In this document: positions 18,775 through 27,531 of the stretch, piece after piece
How positions within the stretch are numbered: the stretch's first letter is position 1
How the letters are laid out: the number at the start of each line of letters is the position of its first letter
Source: WHTI01 sp963756365
GTDB lineage: Bacteria > Actinomycetota > CADDZG01 > WHSQ01
DNA: 64,000 nt
Direction of reading: 5' to 3'
NCBI GenBank assembly: GCA_963756365.1
Contig: CAVWNF010000003.1
Location: 1,922,001-1,986,000, forward strand
Position numbers and translations under genes: made by a program
The notes under the pieces: generated by a model
Told to the model about the DNA's origin: nothing
The model's input: the letters and a program-made list of their open reading frames with translations, nothing else
Databases searched by the model: none

Positions 18775-19059
18775 GTGGTGGACCTGCTGGACGATGAAGA
18801 GATCCAACAACGCCTAGATGAGCTAGGTGACTGGGAGCGCGAGGGACTCGAGATCCACAAGGTCTTCGAGTTCGACGACTTCCCCGCGGCGATCGACTTC
18901 GTCAACGAGGTCGCCCGACTGGCCGAGCGATACGCCCATCACCCGGATATCGACATCCGTTGGAACAAGGTGCGCCTTGCCCTCTCGACCCATTCCGAGG
19001 GTGGCCTGACGCCGATCGACTTCGACCTCGCGAACGACATCGAGCAGACGATCGACTAA
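18775..19059 (+). CDS. Pterin-4a-carbinolamine dehydratase family protein
   Basis: This 94-residue protein carries the family motif HHPDIDIRWNKV and matches the usual length. Pterin carbinolamine dehydratases recycle the oxidised pterin formed by aromatic amino acid hydroxylases; in bacteria lacking those enzymes the role is unclear. The start is one of two adjacent GTG codons (18775 or 18778), preceded by AGGAGGG. It ends by overlapping convergent ispH by four bases. Confidence 0.88.
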   Translation: MVDLLDDEEIQQRLDELGDWEREGLEIHKVFEFDDFPAAIDFVNEVARLAERYAHHPDIDIRWNKVRLALSTHSEGGLTPIDFDLANDIEQTID

Positions 19060-20013
19060 CTCGGTTCTGGAACCGGGTCCTCCCGGAGCCACGGGGGAAG
19101 CGAGAACGTGACGTCCTCTGTCGTTACTTCCTTGGTTTCGACATCGTTGAAACCAAGTTCAGCGAGGCGCTCTAGGAGCCTGTCGACCAAGACCTCCGGC
19201 GCACTCGCTCCAGAAGTCACCCCAACGGTCTCTGCACCGTCGAGCCACGCGGGATCGAGATGCGTCTCGTCGGGAACGAGATGAGCAGGGGTCCCGGCGA
19301 CCTGGGAGACCTCGACGAGTCGGTTGGAGTTACTGGAATTGACCGCCCCGACCACTAGGACCACGTCGGCCTCCGGAGCGAGGGCTTTCACCGCGACCTG
19401 ACGATTCTGCGTGGCGTAGCAGATGTCGTCGTTCCGGGGTCCTTTGATGTCATCGAACCTCGTTCTGAGGGCTTCGACGACATCGAGCGTGTCGTCCACC
19501 GACAGAGTGGTCTGAGTCAGATAAGAGATGGGGGCGTCCACGCTCAGCCCCAACGCGTCGATCTGATCGACGTCCTCGATCACGATCGTGTTCTCTGGTG
19601 CCTCGCCAGCCGTTCCTTCGATCTCTTCGTGACCGACATGGCCGACGAGGACGATCTTGCGACCCTCGCGAGCGAAGCGCTTGGCCTCAAGGTGCACCTT
19701 CGTAACGAGGGGGCAGGTCGCGTCGATGACCTGGAGCCCGCGGCTCTCGGCGTTGTTCCGCACCTCCGGGCTGACCCCATGCGCCGAGAAGATGCATACG
19801 GCTCCCTCGGGGATCTCTTCCTCACTCTCGACGAAGATAGCGCCCCGCTTCTCGAGTTCGGTCACCACATGACGGTTGTGAACGATCTCCTTGCGCACAT
19901 AGACAGGAGCGCCGAGCGTGTCGAGGGCGCGTTCGACGATCTTCACGGCCCGATCAACGCCCGCGCAGTAGCCGCGAGGGGCGGCGAGGATGACTTTCTT
20001 GCCCGGTGCTCAT
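19056..20013 (-). CDS. ispH: 4-hydroxy-3-methylbut-2-enyl diphosphate reductase, start region frameshifted
   Basis: IspH is the last enzyme of the MEP isoprenoid pathway, making IPP and DMAPP with a [4Fe-4S] cluster. Cluster cysteines are seen in YCAGVDRAV, ATCPLVTKVH and DICYATQNRQ, and catalytic residues in FSAHGV and GHEEIEGT. The natural ATG (20013, MSTGKKVILAAPRG) is out of frame by one base at the GGG run opposite 20002-20004; in the current frame a TGA stands just before that segment. Deleting one G gives a normal protein of about 318 residues. A single indel is far more likely than loss of this essential gene. Confidence 0.9.
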
Positions 20014-20083
20014 GGGCCCATCGTAGTTGCGGCCGGTCTGTAGCCGGGACGGTGGCCGATATGGCCACGAGAACTTCACATAG

Positions 20084-21484
20084 TTAGCTGGGTCGGTCCG
20101 GGTGCACCATGTCGCCGGGCACCACCCACTCCTCGTACTCCGCCTCGGTCAGGTAGTCGAGCGAGAGGGCCGCCTCCTTGAGGGTGGAACCGTCCTTGTG
20201 TGCCTTCTTGGCGATCTCTGCTGCCTTGTCGTAGCCGATCCTCGGCGACAGGGCGGTCACGAGCATCAGCGACTGATCGACCAGTGCTTGGATGCGTTCC
20301 CGGTTCGCCTCGATGCCCTCGACACAGAACTCACGGAACGACCTAGCCGAGTCGCTGAGGATCTTGGCCGAGTGGATGAAATTGCGGATCATCACGGGCT
20401 TGAACACGTTCAGCTCGAAGTTCCCCTGCGAGCCGGCCATGCCGAGGGCGACGTCGTTCCCGAACACCTGGCAGCACACCATCGTCATCGCCTCGGACTG
20501 CGTCGGGTTCACCTTCCCGGGCATGATCGATGAACCGGGTTCGTTCTCGGGTAGTTCGAGTTCACCTAGACCAGACCGGGGGCCGGAACCGAGCCAGCGG
20601 ATGTCGTTCGCGATCTTCATGAGAGAAGCGGCCAGAACCTTCAACGCGCCATGGGCATGGACGAGTGAGTCATGGGCGGCCAGGGCTGCGAACTTGTTCG
20701 GGGCGGGTTCGAACGGAAGCCCGGTCAGTTCCGCGATCTTGCCAGCGGCGGAGGAATCGAACCCCTCGGGCGAGTTGAGCCCCGTTCCAACCGCGGTCCC
20801 CCCGATCGCCAATCGATAGAGACCAGGGAGGGTGGCTTCGATGCGCTCGAGGTCGTCATCGAGTTGGGAAACGTATCCGGAGAACTCTTGCCCAAGGGTG
20901 AGCGGAACCGCGTCTTGGAGATGCGTGCGCCCGATCTTCACGATGTCGGAGAACTCGTCGGCCTTCGCCGCTAGAGCGTCTCGAAGTTCGCTTATCCGAG
21001 GGAGGACCCGCTCGACCACGATGGTGGCTGCAGCGATATGCATCGCGGTCGGGAAGGTGTCATTGGAGGACTGCGACATATTCACGTGATCGTTGGGGTG
21101 GACGGGATCCTTACTCCCAAGCTCGCCCCCGGCCATCTCGATCGCTCTGTTCGAGATGACCTCGTTGGCGTTCATGTTGGACTGCGTGCCCGATCCCGTT
21201 TGCCACACGAACAGGGGGAAGTGATCGTCGAGCTTCCCATCGATCACCTCGTCGGCTGCTGACACCACCAGGTCGGTCACCTCGTCGGGGAGGTTCCCGG
21301 CGGCCTGGTTGGCGAGAGCGGCAGCCTTCTTGAGGATGCCGAACGCCTTGACGACCTCGATGGGCATCCGGTCGTCACCGATCGAGAAGTGGTGGAGCGA
21401 GCGTTCGGTCTGGGCGCCCCAATATCGATCAGCGGCGACCTCGATCGCCCCCATGCTGTCGGTCTCTCGCCTAGTTGCGGCCAT
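20084..21484 (-). CDS. fumC: Class II fumarate hydratase
   Basis: This 466-residue iron-independent fumarase interconverts fumarate and malate in the TCA cycle as a homotetramer. The superfamily signature GSSIMPGKVNP, the active-site segments TGSGTQSNMN and SSNDTFPTA, and GRTHLQDAVP are present. ATG 21484 (MAATRRETDSMG) is taken as start because upstream residues are not conserved. It is complete and undisturbed. Confidence 0.95.
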   Translation of the reverse strand: MAATRRETDSMGAIEVAADRYWGAQTERSLHHFSIGDDRMPIEVVKAFGILKKAAALANQAAGNLPDEVTDLVVSAADEVIDGKLDDHFPLFVWQTGSGTQSNMNANEVISNRAIEMAGGELGSKDPVHPNDHVNMSQSSNDTFPTAMHIAAATIVVERVLPRISELRDALAAKADEFSDIVKIGRTHLQDAVPLTLGQEFSGYVSQLDDDLERIEATLPGLYRLAIGGTAVGTGLNSPEGFDSSAAGKIAELTGLPFEPAPNKFAALAAHDSLVHAHGALKVLAASLMKIANDIRWLGSGPRSGLGELELPENEPGSSIMPGKVNPTQSEAMTMVCCQVFGNDVALGMAGSQGNFELNVFKPVMIRNFIHSAKILSDSARSFREFCVEGIEANRERIQALVDQSLMLVTALSPRIGYDKAAEIAKKAHKDGSTLKEAALSLDYLTEAEYEEWVVPGDMVHPDRPS

Positions 21485-21541
21485 GTCGGGTCTCCTGAGT
21501 GCGTCGTTGGCGTTCCCCAAGACTAGCCGGGCTGGGAGCGA

Positions 21542-22447
21542 CTACGCCTCTAGATGGACAGCCAACTCGGTCTTGTTGGGGCGCGACCCCACCGTGAGGA
21601 TCACCAGTCCGACCAGCAGCAACAAGCTTCCGAGAACGGACACGGTGCTCAGGGTCTCGTCGAGGACCACCACCCCTAGAACCGCTGCGGTCAGTGGCTC
21701 CGCGAGGGTCAGGGTCACAGCCGTCGCCGACGGTACCGAAGTGAGACCCGTGGCGAACATCGAGTAGGCGAGTGCAACGGTGATGACGCCGAGGTGGAAA
21801 ACGGCTGCGACGCCCTTTGCCTCACCTATCCAGCCGAGCGGTTGGGTCGCTAGGACGAAAGCTAGAGGTACGGCCGCGAGGCCGAACGCAACCGCCACTA
21901 CGGCGCCGGACCTGTGGGCGTCGAGAAGGGTCTTGCTCGAAACCGTGTACGCGGCGTAGCCGGCCCCCGCGAACAATCCGAGAGCCACCCCCGCGGGATC
22001 CACGGCAACGTCGCCGCCCGAGGTGATGAGCATCGTGCAGCCGACGACAGCCAGCGCTGTCGCCAAGAACCACACCCGGTCCGGCTTCTCGCCCGCGAAG
22101 AGGATCCCGAACAATCCGGCAGCGATCGGAGCGCTCCCGATCGTCACGATCGTTCCGATCGCAACCCCGGTCTTGGCGACGGACGCGAAGAACGCGAGTT
22201 GTGACGAGGCAACTGACAGGGCCATGATCGCGGTGGGCACCGGACTCCAAGACTGGCCGCCGCGGAACGATCCACGCGCACGGGCTAGCGCCAGCAGCAG
22301 GACTCCACCAAGCACCACTCGAACCGACCCGATCCCGAGCGAGGTGGCTCCGTGGGGAGCGAGGGCCTGGGTGGTGCCCGTCGTGCCCCACAACATCGCT
22401 GCGGCGAGGACAAGGAACGCGCCGGGCGGAACCCCTCGCTGTCTCAC
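21542..22447 (-). CDS. EamA/DMT-family transporter
   Basis: This 301-residue membrane protein has about ten hydrophobic segments in two repeated halves, each with an EamA pattern (AAMLWGTTGTTQALAP in the first, LTLAEPLTAAVLGVVVLDE in the second). Such proteins export or import small metabolites. Its GTG start overlaps the nth stop by four bases (GTGA), so the two are translated together; no functional link to DNA repair is obvious. Confidence 0.85.
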   Translation of the reverse strand: MRQRGVPPGAFLVLAAAMLWGTTGTTQALAPHGATSLGIGSVRVVLGGVLLLALARARGSFRGGQSWSPVPTAIMALSVASSQLAFFASVAKTGVAIGTIVTIGSAPIAAGLFGILFAGEKPDRVWFLATALAVVGCTMLITSGGDVAVDPAGVALGLFAGAGYAAYTVSSKTLLDAHRSGAVVAVAFGLAAVPLAFVLATQPLGWIGEAKGVAAVFHLGVITVALAYSMFATGLTSVPSATAVTLTLAEPLTAAVLGVVVLDETLSTVSVLGSLLLLVGLVILTVGSRPNKTELAVHLEA

Positions 22448-23194
22448 GCCTTCTTCTTGGCCGCGTTCTGTGGCCTCTTACGCTTCTCCATCGCGACCCT
22501 GTAGAGATCTGCCTCTCCGGCCTCCTGGCTCGACGGGCAGAGGGGCTCGATCGAACACGCTCCGCACTCCGGTTTCTTCGCATCGCAGATCGTGCGCCCG
22601 TGATCGATCAACAGATACGAGATCCGGGGCCACTGCTTCTTCGGGACAACCGCCTGGAGGTCCTTCTCGATCTTCTCGGCTTCCTTCGGGCCCTTATCGG
22701 TGAGACCGAGCCGGACGGCGAGGCGCCCGACATGCGTGTCGACAACTATCCCGGCGTCGGGATCCTTCTTCAGGACTTCGGGGAAACAGTTCGACTGGAC
22801 AACATTCGCGGTCTTGCGGGCGACCCCCGGCAGCGTGATCAGTTCCGCGATCGTCGCGGGCACCTCACCGTCGTAAGTCCTCGATCAGCTTCTGGGAGAG
22901 TCCGCGGAGCGACCTCGTCTTCTGTCGGAAGAACCCGGTCGCGTGGATGTCCTCTTGGAGTTCCTCCTCCGGCACCGCGAGATAGTCCTCGGGCTTCCGA
23001 TACTTGGAGAACAGGGTGGCCGTGACCTGATTCACCTTGACGTCGGTCGACTGGGCCGAGAGAACCGTCGCCACCACGCATTCCAGCGGGCTCGAGAAGT
23101 TGAGGGCCACGTGGGCGTCCGGGTGAGCCTTGCCCAAGCCCCGGATGATCCCAGCGATGCGCTCGGAGGCGGGATCGGTCCTGGAAACGGGCAT
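22444..23194 (-). CDS. nth: Endonuclease III, one frameshift
   Basis: This DNA glycosylase/AP lyase removes oxidised pyrimidines. Seen are the helix-hairpin-helix with catalytic lysine (LPGVARKTANVV), the catalytic aspartate (VVDTHVGRLA) and the four-cysteine [4Fe-4S] loop CDAKKPECGACSIEPLC (spacing 6-2-5). The N-terminal half ends early at LIEDLRR; removing one base of the AA pair at 22875-22876 gives LIEDYDGEVPATIAEL and restores a protein of 249 residues. ATG 23194 starts MPVSRTDPASERI. Confidence 0.9.
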
Positions 23195-23260
23195 CGCCGA
23201 AGGATACCCAGAGCCCCAGGCCCCCCGTTTGCCCCCAGGAGCGAGGGGCAGTACGGTTAC

Positions 23261-23278
23261 CAAACAACCGTTTGTTTG
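23261..23278. promoter_or_regulatory. Palindromic operator upstream of the TetR/paa operon
   Basis: CAAACAACCGTTTGTTTG has seven-base arms (CAAACAA / TTGTTTG) around a four-base centre. It sits 28 bases before the tetR start and 67 bases from the divergent nth start. A symmetric AT-rich site next to a tetR gene is most simply its autoregulatory operator controlling paaABCD. Confidence 0.7.
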
Positions 23279-23305
23279 TGAACTGACGGCGATGGGTCGA
23301 TAACG

Positions 23306-23908
23306 ATGGCGATAGCAGCGACGGAGTCGAAAGGTCGAGGGACGAGGCGCGACGAGATGGTCGCCGCCGCCGCCCGCCTGTTCTCCGAGCGCGGGTACCA
23401 CGGCACCTCGATGCAGCACCTCGGCGACGCCCTCGGGCTTCAGCGAGGTTCTCTCTACGCGCACATCGGCTCCAAGGAAGAGTTGTTGTTCGACGTCGTG
23501 GACTCGGGGGCCGAGCACTTCCTCACCAAGGCCAACTCCGTGCTGGCATCCGAGGCGATGGCCAAGGTCAAGCTCAAGCTCCTGCTGGTCGGCCACATCG
23601 AGACCGCTATCCAGCATCTCGACGCGGCGACGGTCTTCCTCAACGAATGGCGCTATCTCTCGGACGAGCCTCGCACCTTGATCCAGGTGAAACGCGACCG
23701 CTACGAGCAGCTCGTGAGACAGATCATCGACGACGGCATCGCAGCAGGAGAGTTCAGGAAGGACGTTGACGTGAGGTTCGCAGCAACCCTGGTCCTATCG
23801 GCTGGGAATTGGACCTACGCGTGGTACCGGCCCGGCGGGGAACTAGGCCCGACCGAGATCGGCGAGAAGTTCGCAGAATTGGTTCTGAAGGGACTGGAGG
23901 ACAGATGA
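23306..23908 (+). CDS. TetR-family regulator, probable controller of the paa operon
   Basis: This 200-residue protein has an N-terminal helix-turn-helix (AARLFSERGYHGTSMQHLGD, then LGLQRGSLYAHIGSKEELL) and a C-terminal ligand-binding helical domain. Its stop overlaps paaA by four bases, so regulator and epoxidase genes form one operon. TetR-type PaaR proteins repress paa genes and respond to phenylacetyl-CoA; that role is inferred here from context and from the upstream palindrome. Confidence 0.85.
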   Translation: MAIAATESKGRGTRRDEMVAAAARLFSERGYHGTSMQHLGDALGLQRGSLYAHIGSKEELLFDVVDSGAEHFLTKANSVLASEAMAKVKLKLLLVGHIETAIQHLDAATVFLNEWRYLSDEPRTLIQVKRDRYEQLVRQIIDDGIAAGEFRKDVDVRFAATLVLSAGNWTYAWYRPGGELGPTEIGEKFAELVLKGLEDR

Positions 23909-24828
23909 CCTACGAAGAGAAGCTCGCTCGCTTCAACGAGCACATCGCTGATGGCGGCAAAGTAGAGACCGAAGATTGGATGCCCGACGACTATCGGCGC
24001 GGGGTGCTCAAGTTCATCGAGATGCACGCCAACTCCGAGATCATGGGTGCGTTGCCCGAGCGCGAGTGCCTGCCGAAGGCCCCCACTTTGATGCGCAAGA
24101 TGTCACTCGCCGCGAAGATCCAGGACGAGGTCGGTCATGCGCAGCTCCTCTATCGCGTCGCCGAGGATCTGGGAAAGAACCGTGACGCGATGTATGAGGA
24201 CCTCGTCGAAGGTCGCTCCAAGTTCCACAACGTCTTCCACTATCCGGTCCATCACTGGGGCGATGTCGCCCTGATCGGCTGGCTGATCGACGGCGCTGCC
24301 CTCGTGACCCAGGCAGCGCTCAGGGAGTCTTCGTACGCCCCCTACACCCGAGTGCTGAAGCGCATCTGTGCCGAGGAGCAGCTCCACCTCCGTCATGGTG
24401 AGGACATCACGCTCGAACTTGCCTCCGGTGCCGATCGTCAGCGGTGGATGTTCCAGGACGCGCTGGATCGTTGGTGGTTGGCGATCATCCACTTCTTCGG
24501 CCCCCGCTCGAACGTCGAGAAGGACCTCCTCCTCAAGTGGAAGGTCAAGACCCGGACGAACGAGGATCTGCGTCAAGAGTTCCTCGACCGCTACGTCCCG
24601 AAGATCCTCGAGCTGGGCTTCACCTTTCCGACGCCGACCCCCTTTCACGACGAGAGCACCGGGCACTGGCTGATCAACGAAGACGAGATCGACTGGACGC
24701 CTCTCGAGAAGATCAAGAAGAACGAAGGGCCTGAAACGGCCAGACGGCTCGCATGGCGCAAGCAGATGTACGACGACCATCGTTGGGTTCGAGAGGCCAT
24801 GGCCGAACCCGCGATCCACGTTGCCTGA
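23905..24828 (+). CDS. paaA: Phenylacetyl-CoA epoxidase catalytic subunit
   Basis: PaaA is the di-iron subunit that epoxidises the ring of phenylacetyl-CoA with oxygen, the first committed step of aerobic phenylacetate breakdown. The 307-residue length is normal. Di-iron ligands appear in QDEVGHAQLL and ICAEEQLHLRHGED. ATG 23905 overlaps the tetR stop; the in-frame extension to 23809 lies inside tetR and is not conserved. The gene order paaABCD follows. Confidence 0.95.
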   Translation: MTYEEKLARFNEHIADGGKVETEDWMPDDYRRGVLKFIEMHANSEIMGALPERECLPKAPTLMRKMSLAAKIQDEVGHAQLLYRVAEDLGKNRDAMYEDLVEGRSKFHNVFHYPVHHWGDVALIGWLIDGAALVTQAALRESSYAPYTRVLKRICAEEQLHLRHGEDITLELASGADRQRWMFQDALDRWWLAIIHFFGPRSNVEKDLLLKWKVKTRTNEDLRQEFLDRYVPKILELGFTFPTPTPFHDESTGHWLINEDEIDWTPLEKIKKNEGPETARRLAWRKQMYDDHRWVREAMAEPAIHVA

Positions 24829-25124
24829 TGGACGTCTACGAGGTCTTCAGACGCACGGGTCACAAGGACCCCTTCGAGCACGCCGGGGCGGTCATCGCGC
24901 CGGACGGCGATATGGCGTTGATGATGGCGAAGGAGTGCTTCCTCAGACGGCGCGAGGGCGAGCACCTGTGGGTCGTTAGGCGCAACGACATCCACTCGTT
25001 CAAGGACGAGTCGCTTCTCGAGATCGCCGCCGACAAGAGCTACCGGTTCGCGTCCGCTTATCGGGACGTGATCGCCAAGCGCGAGAAAGCGATCGAACGC
25101 GCTCGAGCGATCGAGGCGTCATGA
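24828..25124 (+). CDS. paaB: Phenylacetyl-CoA epoxidase subunit B
   Basis: This 98-residue structural subunit of the epoxidase complex has the typical MDVYEVFRR start and HAGAVIAPDGDMALMMAKE core. It starts in a TGATG overlap with paaA and ends in an ATGA overlap with paaC, giving tight coupling of complex subunits. Confidence 0.93.
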   Translation: MDVYEVFRRTGHKDPFEHAGAVIAPDGDMALMMAKECFLRRREGEHLWVVRRNDIHSFKDESLLEIAADKSYRFASAYRDVIAKREKAIERARAIEAS

Positions 25125-25957
25125 GCGATTCACTGATCGCCCTCCTGACGGCGCTGGCCGACGATGAACTGATCCTCGGGCACCGGCACTCGGAATGGAC
25201 CGGTCACGCACCCCATATCGAAGAAGACGTTGCGTTCTCGTCCATCGCCCAGGACGAGATCGGTCACGCGACGGCTTACTACTCCTTGCTTGGCGAACTA
25301 ACCGGCGAGAGTCCGGACCAACTCGCTCTCGGACGCGAGGTCGGCGATTACCGGCACGCGATCCTCTGCGAGCGACCGAACGGTGACTGGGCCTACACCC
25401 TGGCTCGGCACTGGCTCTACGACCACGCCGACGACATCCGCCTCGAAGCCCTCGAGCAGAGCGCGCACGAGGGCCTGAGGGCAGTCGCCGGCAAACTCCA
25501 CCGTGAGGAGCGCTACCACCTGCTCCACGCGGACTCATGGCTGGTGCGGGTGGCGTCCGGTCCCGTAGAAGGTCGCGCTCGGTTGATCGAGTCGCTCACC
25601 GACGCGTTCGGAGATGCGCTCGCCCTCTTCGAGCCCACGGAATCCGAAGACGATGCGGTTAAGGAGGGGTGGCTCCCGGTTCCCTCCGATGAGATGCGCA
25701 ACCGGTTCCTGTCTCGTGCATCGAAAGCGCTCGACGACCTGGGGCTTCCGACCGACGTCAGGGCGGCAGCCGATGACTCTGCCGAGTTCGTCGCCTCATC
25801 TTCAGGTGACCTGATCGCGTCTGAGGGCGCCGGCGCGGAGCACGCTGGAGCGATCGGTGCATCCGGAGGACGTACCGGGACGCACACCGAGGACTTCCAG
25901 ACGCTGTGGGACGAGATGACCTCGACCTACCGCGAGGTACCAGGAGCGACCTGGTGA
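25121..25957 (+). CDS. paaC: Phenylacetyl-CoA epoxidase structural subunit C
   Basis: This 278-residue ferritin-like subunit pairs with PaaA but has lost most metal ligands in the family; it is structural and may help bind substrate. AQDEIGHATAYYSLL and KLHREERYHLLHADSWL are recognisable. An Ala/Gly/Glu-rich stretch near residues 220-255 is longer than usual and probably disordered. It ends by overlap with paaD. Confidence 0.93.
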   Translation: MSDSLIALLTALADDELILGHRHSEWTGHAPHIEEDVAFSSIAQDEIGHATAYYSLLGELTGESPDQLALGREVGDYRHAILCERPNGDWAYTLARHWLYDHADDIRLEALEQSAHEGLRAVAGKLHREERYHLLHADSWLVRVASGPVEGRARLIESLTDAFGDALALFEPTESEDDAVKEGWLPVPSDEMRNRFLSRASKALDDLGLPTDVRAAADDSAEFVASSSGDLIASEGAGAEHAGAIGASGGRTGTHTEDFQTLWDEMTSTYREVPGATW

Positions 25958-26455
25958 CCGTAACGACGACGGTTACCGAGCGCGTGCTGGGCAGCTCTCG
26001 CTGAGGTTCCCGACCCCGAGATCCCTGCCGTCTCGGTGGTCGACATGGGCATGATCGAGGACGTCACGATCACGGGCGAGAGCGCTGGCGTCACCGTGCT
26101 GCCGACCTTCAGCGGTTGCCCCGCGATCTCGGTGATCCTCAAGGACGTGACGGCAGCGGTGGAAAAGGTTGATGGGATCGAGTCGTGCGAGGTGAAGACC
26201 ACCTTCTCTCCACCGTGGACCACAGCTCGGATCACCGAGGACGGTCGGCGGAAACTCAGGGAGTTCGGCCTCGCCCCGCCGAGCGGTTCGGGACCGGTGC
26301 TGATCACGCAGATCGGGCTGCCCGAGGTCGCTACCTGCCCCTTCTGCGGAAGCACGGAAACCCGGAACGAGAATCCGTTCGGACCAACCCCCTGTCGGGC
26401 CCTGTATTACTGCGACGCATGCAGGAACCCGTTCGAGCAGTTCAAGCCGGTTTAG
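25954..26455 (+). CDS. paaD: Phenylacetyl-CoA epoxidase maturation protein PaaD, one frameshift
   Basis: PaaD carries a DUF59/MIP18 domain and a C-terminal zinc ribbon and is needed for active epoxidase. Visible are EVPDPEIPAVSVVDMGMI and the cysteines of CPFCGSTE and YYCDACRNPFEQF. GTG 25954 overlaps paaC, but a stop follows after 16 codons; removing the C at 25987 gives TERVWAALAEVPDPE and a 166-residue protein. No paaE reductase follows, so electrons must come from a gene elsewhere. Confidence 0.88.
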
Positions 26456-26483
26456 CCAGCCAATCTGATAGCTTCTCAGTATC

Positions 26484-26577
26484 CGAAGGGGAGTATCCCC
26501 TGAGCGTCGTGATCGTCATTACGGCATCCGCCCGGTGGCGACGGCCTCCCGAAACGGGAGGTGGGAGAGACCTTCGG
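26484..26577 (+). ncRNA. yybP-ykoY manganese riboswitch
   Basis: The leader of the terC-family gene matches the yybP-ykoY pattern: GGGGAGTA, a stem, the conserved CGTCATTACGGC region, a CCGG-containing stem, an inverted stem (CCTCCCGAAACGGGAGG) and the diagnostic GGGAGAGACCTT at about 26563-26574. This class binds Mn2+ and commonly lies upstream of manganese transporters and TerC-like genes. The ribosome-binding site of the gene is about 20 bases downstream, so control could be at translation or by termination. Confidence 0.88.
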
Positions 26578-26607
26578 CCCGTCGAACCGCGAGGCCGGAG
26601 GTAAACG

Positions 26608-27531
26608 ATGCAGGTCGAACTATGGGTATGGATCGTGTTCGTCGCGTTCGTAGTCGCGATGCTCGCCGTGGATCTGCTCATATTCCAGCGAGAAGCTCAC
26701 AGCGTTTCGATGCGCGAGGCGGCAGGCTGGAGTGCCGTCTGGGTCGCTCTCGGTCTCACCTTCGGCGTCATCATTTGGGTGTGGCAAGGGGGTAACGCCG
26801 CGGGCGAGTACTACGCCGGGTATCTGATCGAGAAGAGCCTCTCGATCGACAACATCTTCGTGTTCGCACTCGTCCTTGGCTACTTCTCCGTTCCCGCCGC
26901 CTACCAACATCGCGTCCTCTTCTGGGGGGTGTTCGGAGCACTGGTGATGCGGGCATTGTTCATCGCCGCAGGGGCAGCCCTTCTCGACAACTTCGCGTGG
27001 ATGATCTACCTGTTCGGCGGATTCCTCGTAGTGACCGCGATCCGGATGGGGATGCACAAGGGCGGAGAGGTGCATCCCGAGAACAACCCGGTCCTCAGGT
27101 TGATGCGTCGGCTCACGCCTATGACCGATTCGTTCGAAGGCCCGGCCTTCTTCGTCAAGCGCAACGGGAAGCGGTTCGCGACTCCGATGCTCGCTGTCCT
27201 CGTCGTGATCGAAACGACCGACGTCATCTTCGCCGTCGACTCCATCCCTGCGATCTTCGCGATCACACGCGACACTTTCCTCGTGTTCACGTCTAACGCG
27301 TTCGCGATCCTTGGACTGAGAGCGATGTACTTCCTACTCTCCGGGATGATGGATCGGTTCGTGCATCTGAAGACTGGCCTAGCCGTCGTCCTGGGGTTCG
27401 TCGGTATCAAGATGCTGCTGGCCGACGTCTATCACATGCCGATCTGGCTCTCTTTAGTGGTGATAGCGGGCGTGATCTCTGCGTCGGTGGTCGCATCGAT
27501 GCGTACGACTCGGACGGGAGGCGTTACCTGA
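26608..27531 (+). CDS. TerC-family membrane protein, probable Mn2+ exporter
   Basis: This 307-residue protein has about eight membrane segments and the family motifs EKSLSIDNIFVFALVLG and VIETTDVIFAVDSIPAI, which carry conserved acidic residues for metal binding. TerC/Alx proteins move manganese, and some metallate exported enzymes. The preceding yybP-ykoY riboswitch strongly supports manganese export. ATG 26608 follows CGGAGG. Confidence 0.92.
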   Translation: MQVELWVWIVFVAFVVAMLAVDLLIFQREAHSVSMREAAGWSAVWVALGLTFGVIIWVWQGGNAAGEYYAGYLIEKSLSIDNIFVFALVLGYFSVPAAYQHRVLFWGVFGALVMRALFIAAGAALLDNFAWMIYLFGGFLVVTAIRMGMHKGGEVHPENNPVLRLMRRLTPMTDSFEGPAFFVKRNGKRFATPMLAVLVVIETTDVIFAVDSIPAIFAITRDTFLVFTSNAFAILGLRAMYFLLSGMMDRFVHLKTGLAVVLGFVGIKMLLADVYHMPIWLSLVVIAGVISASVVASMRTTRTGGVT

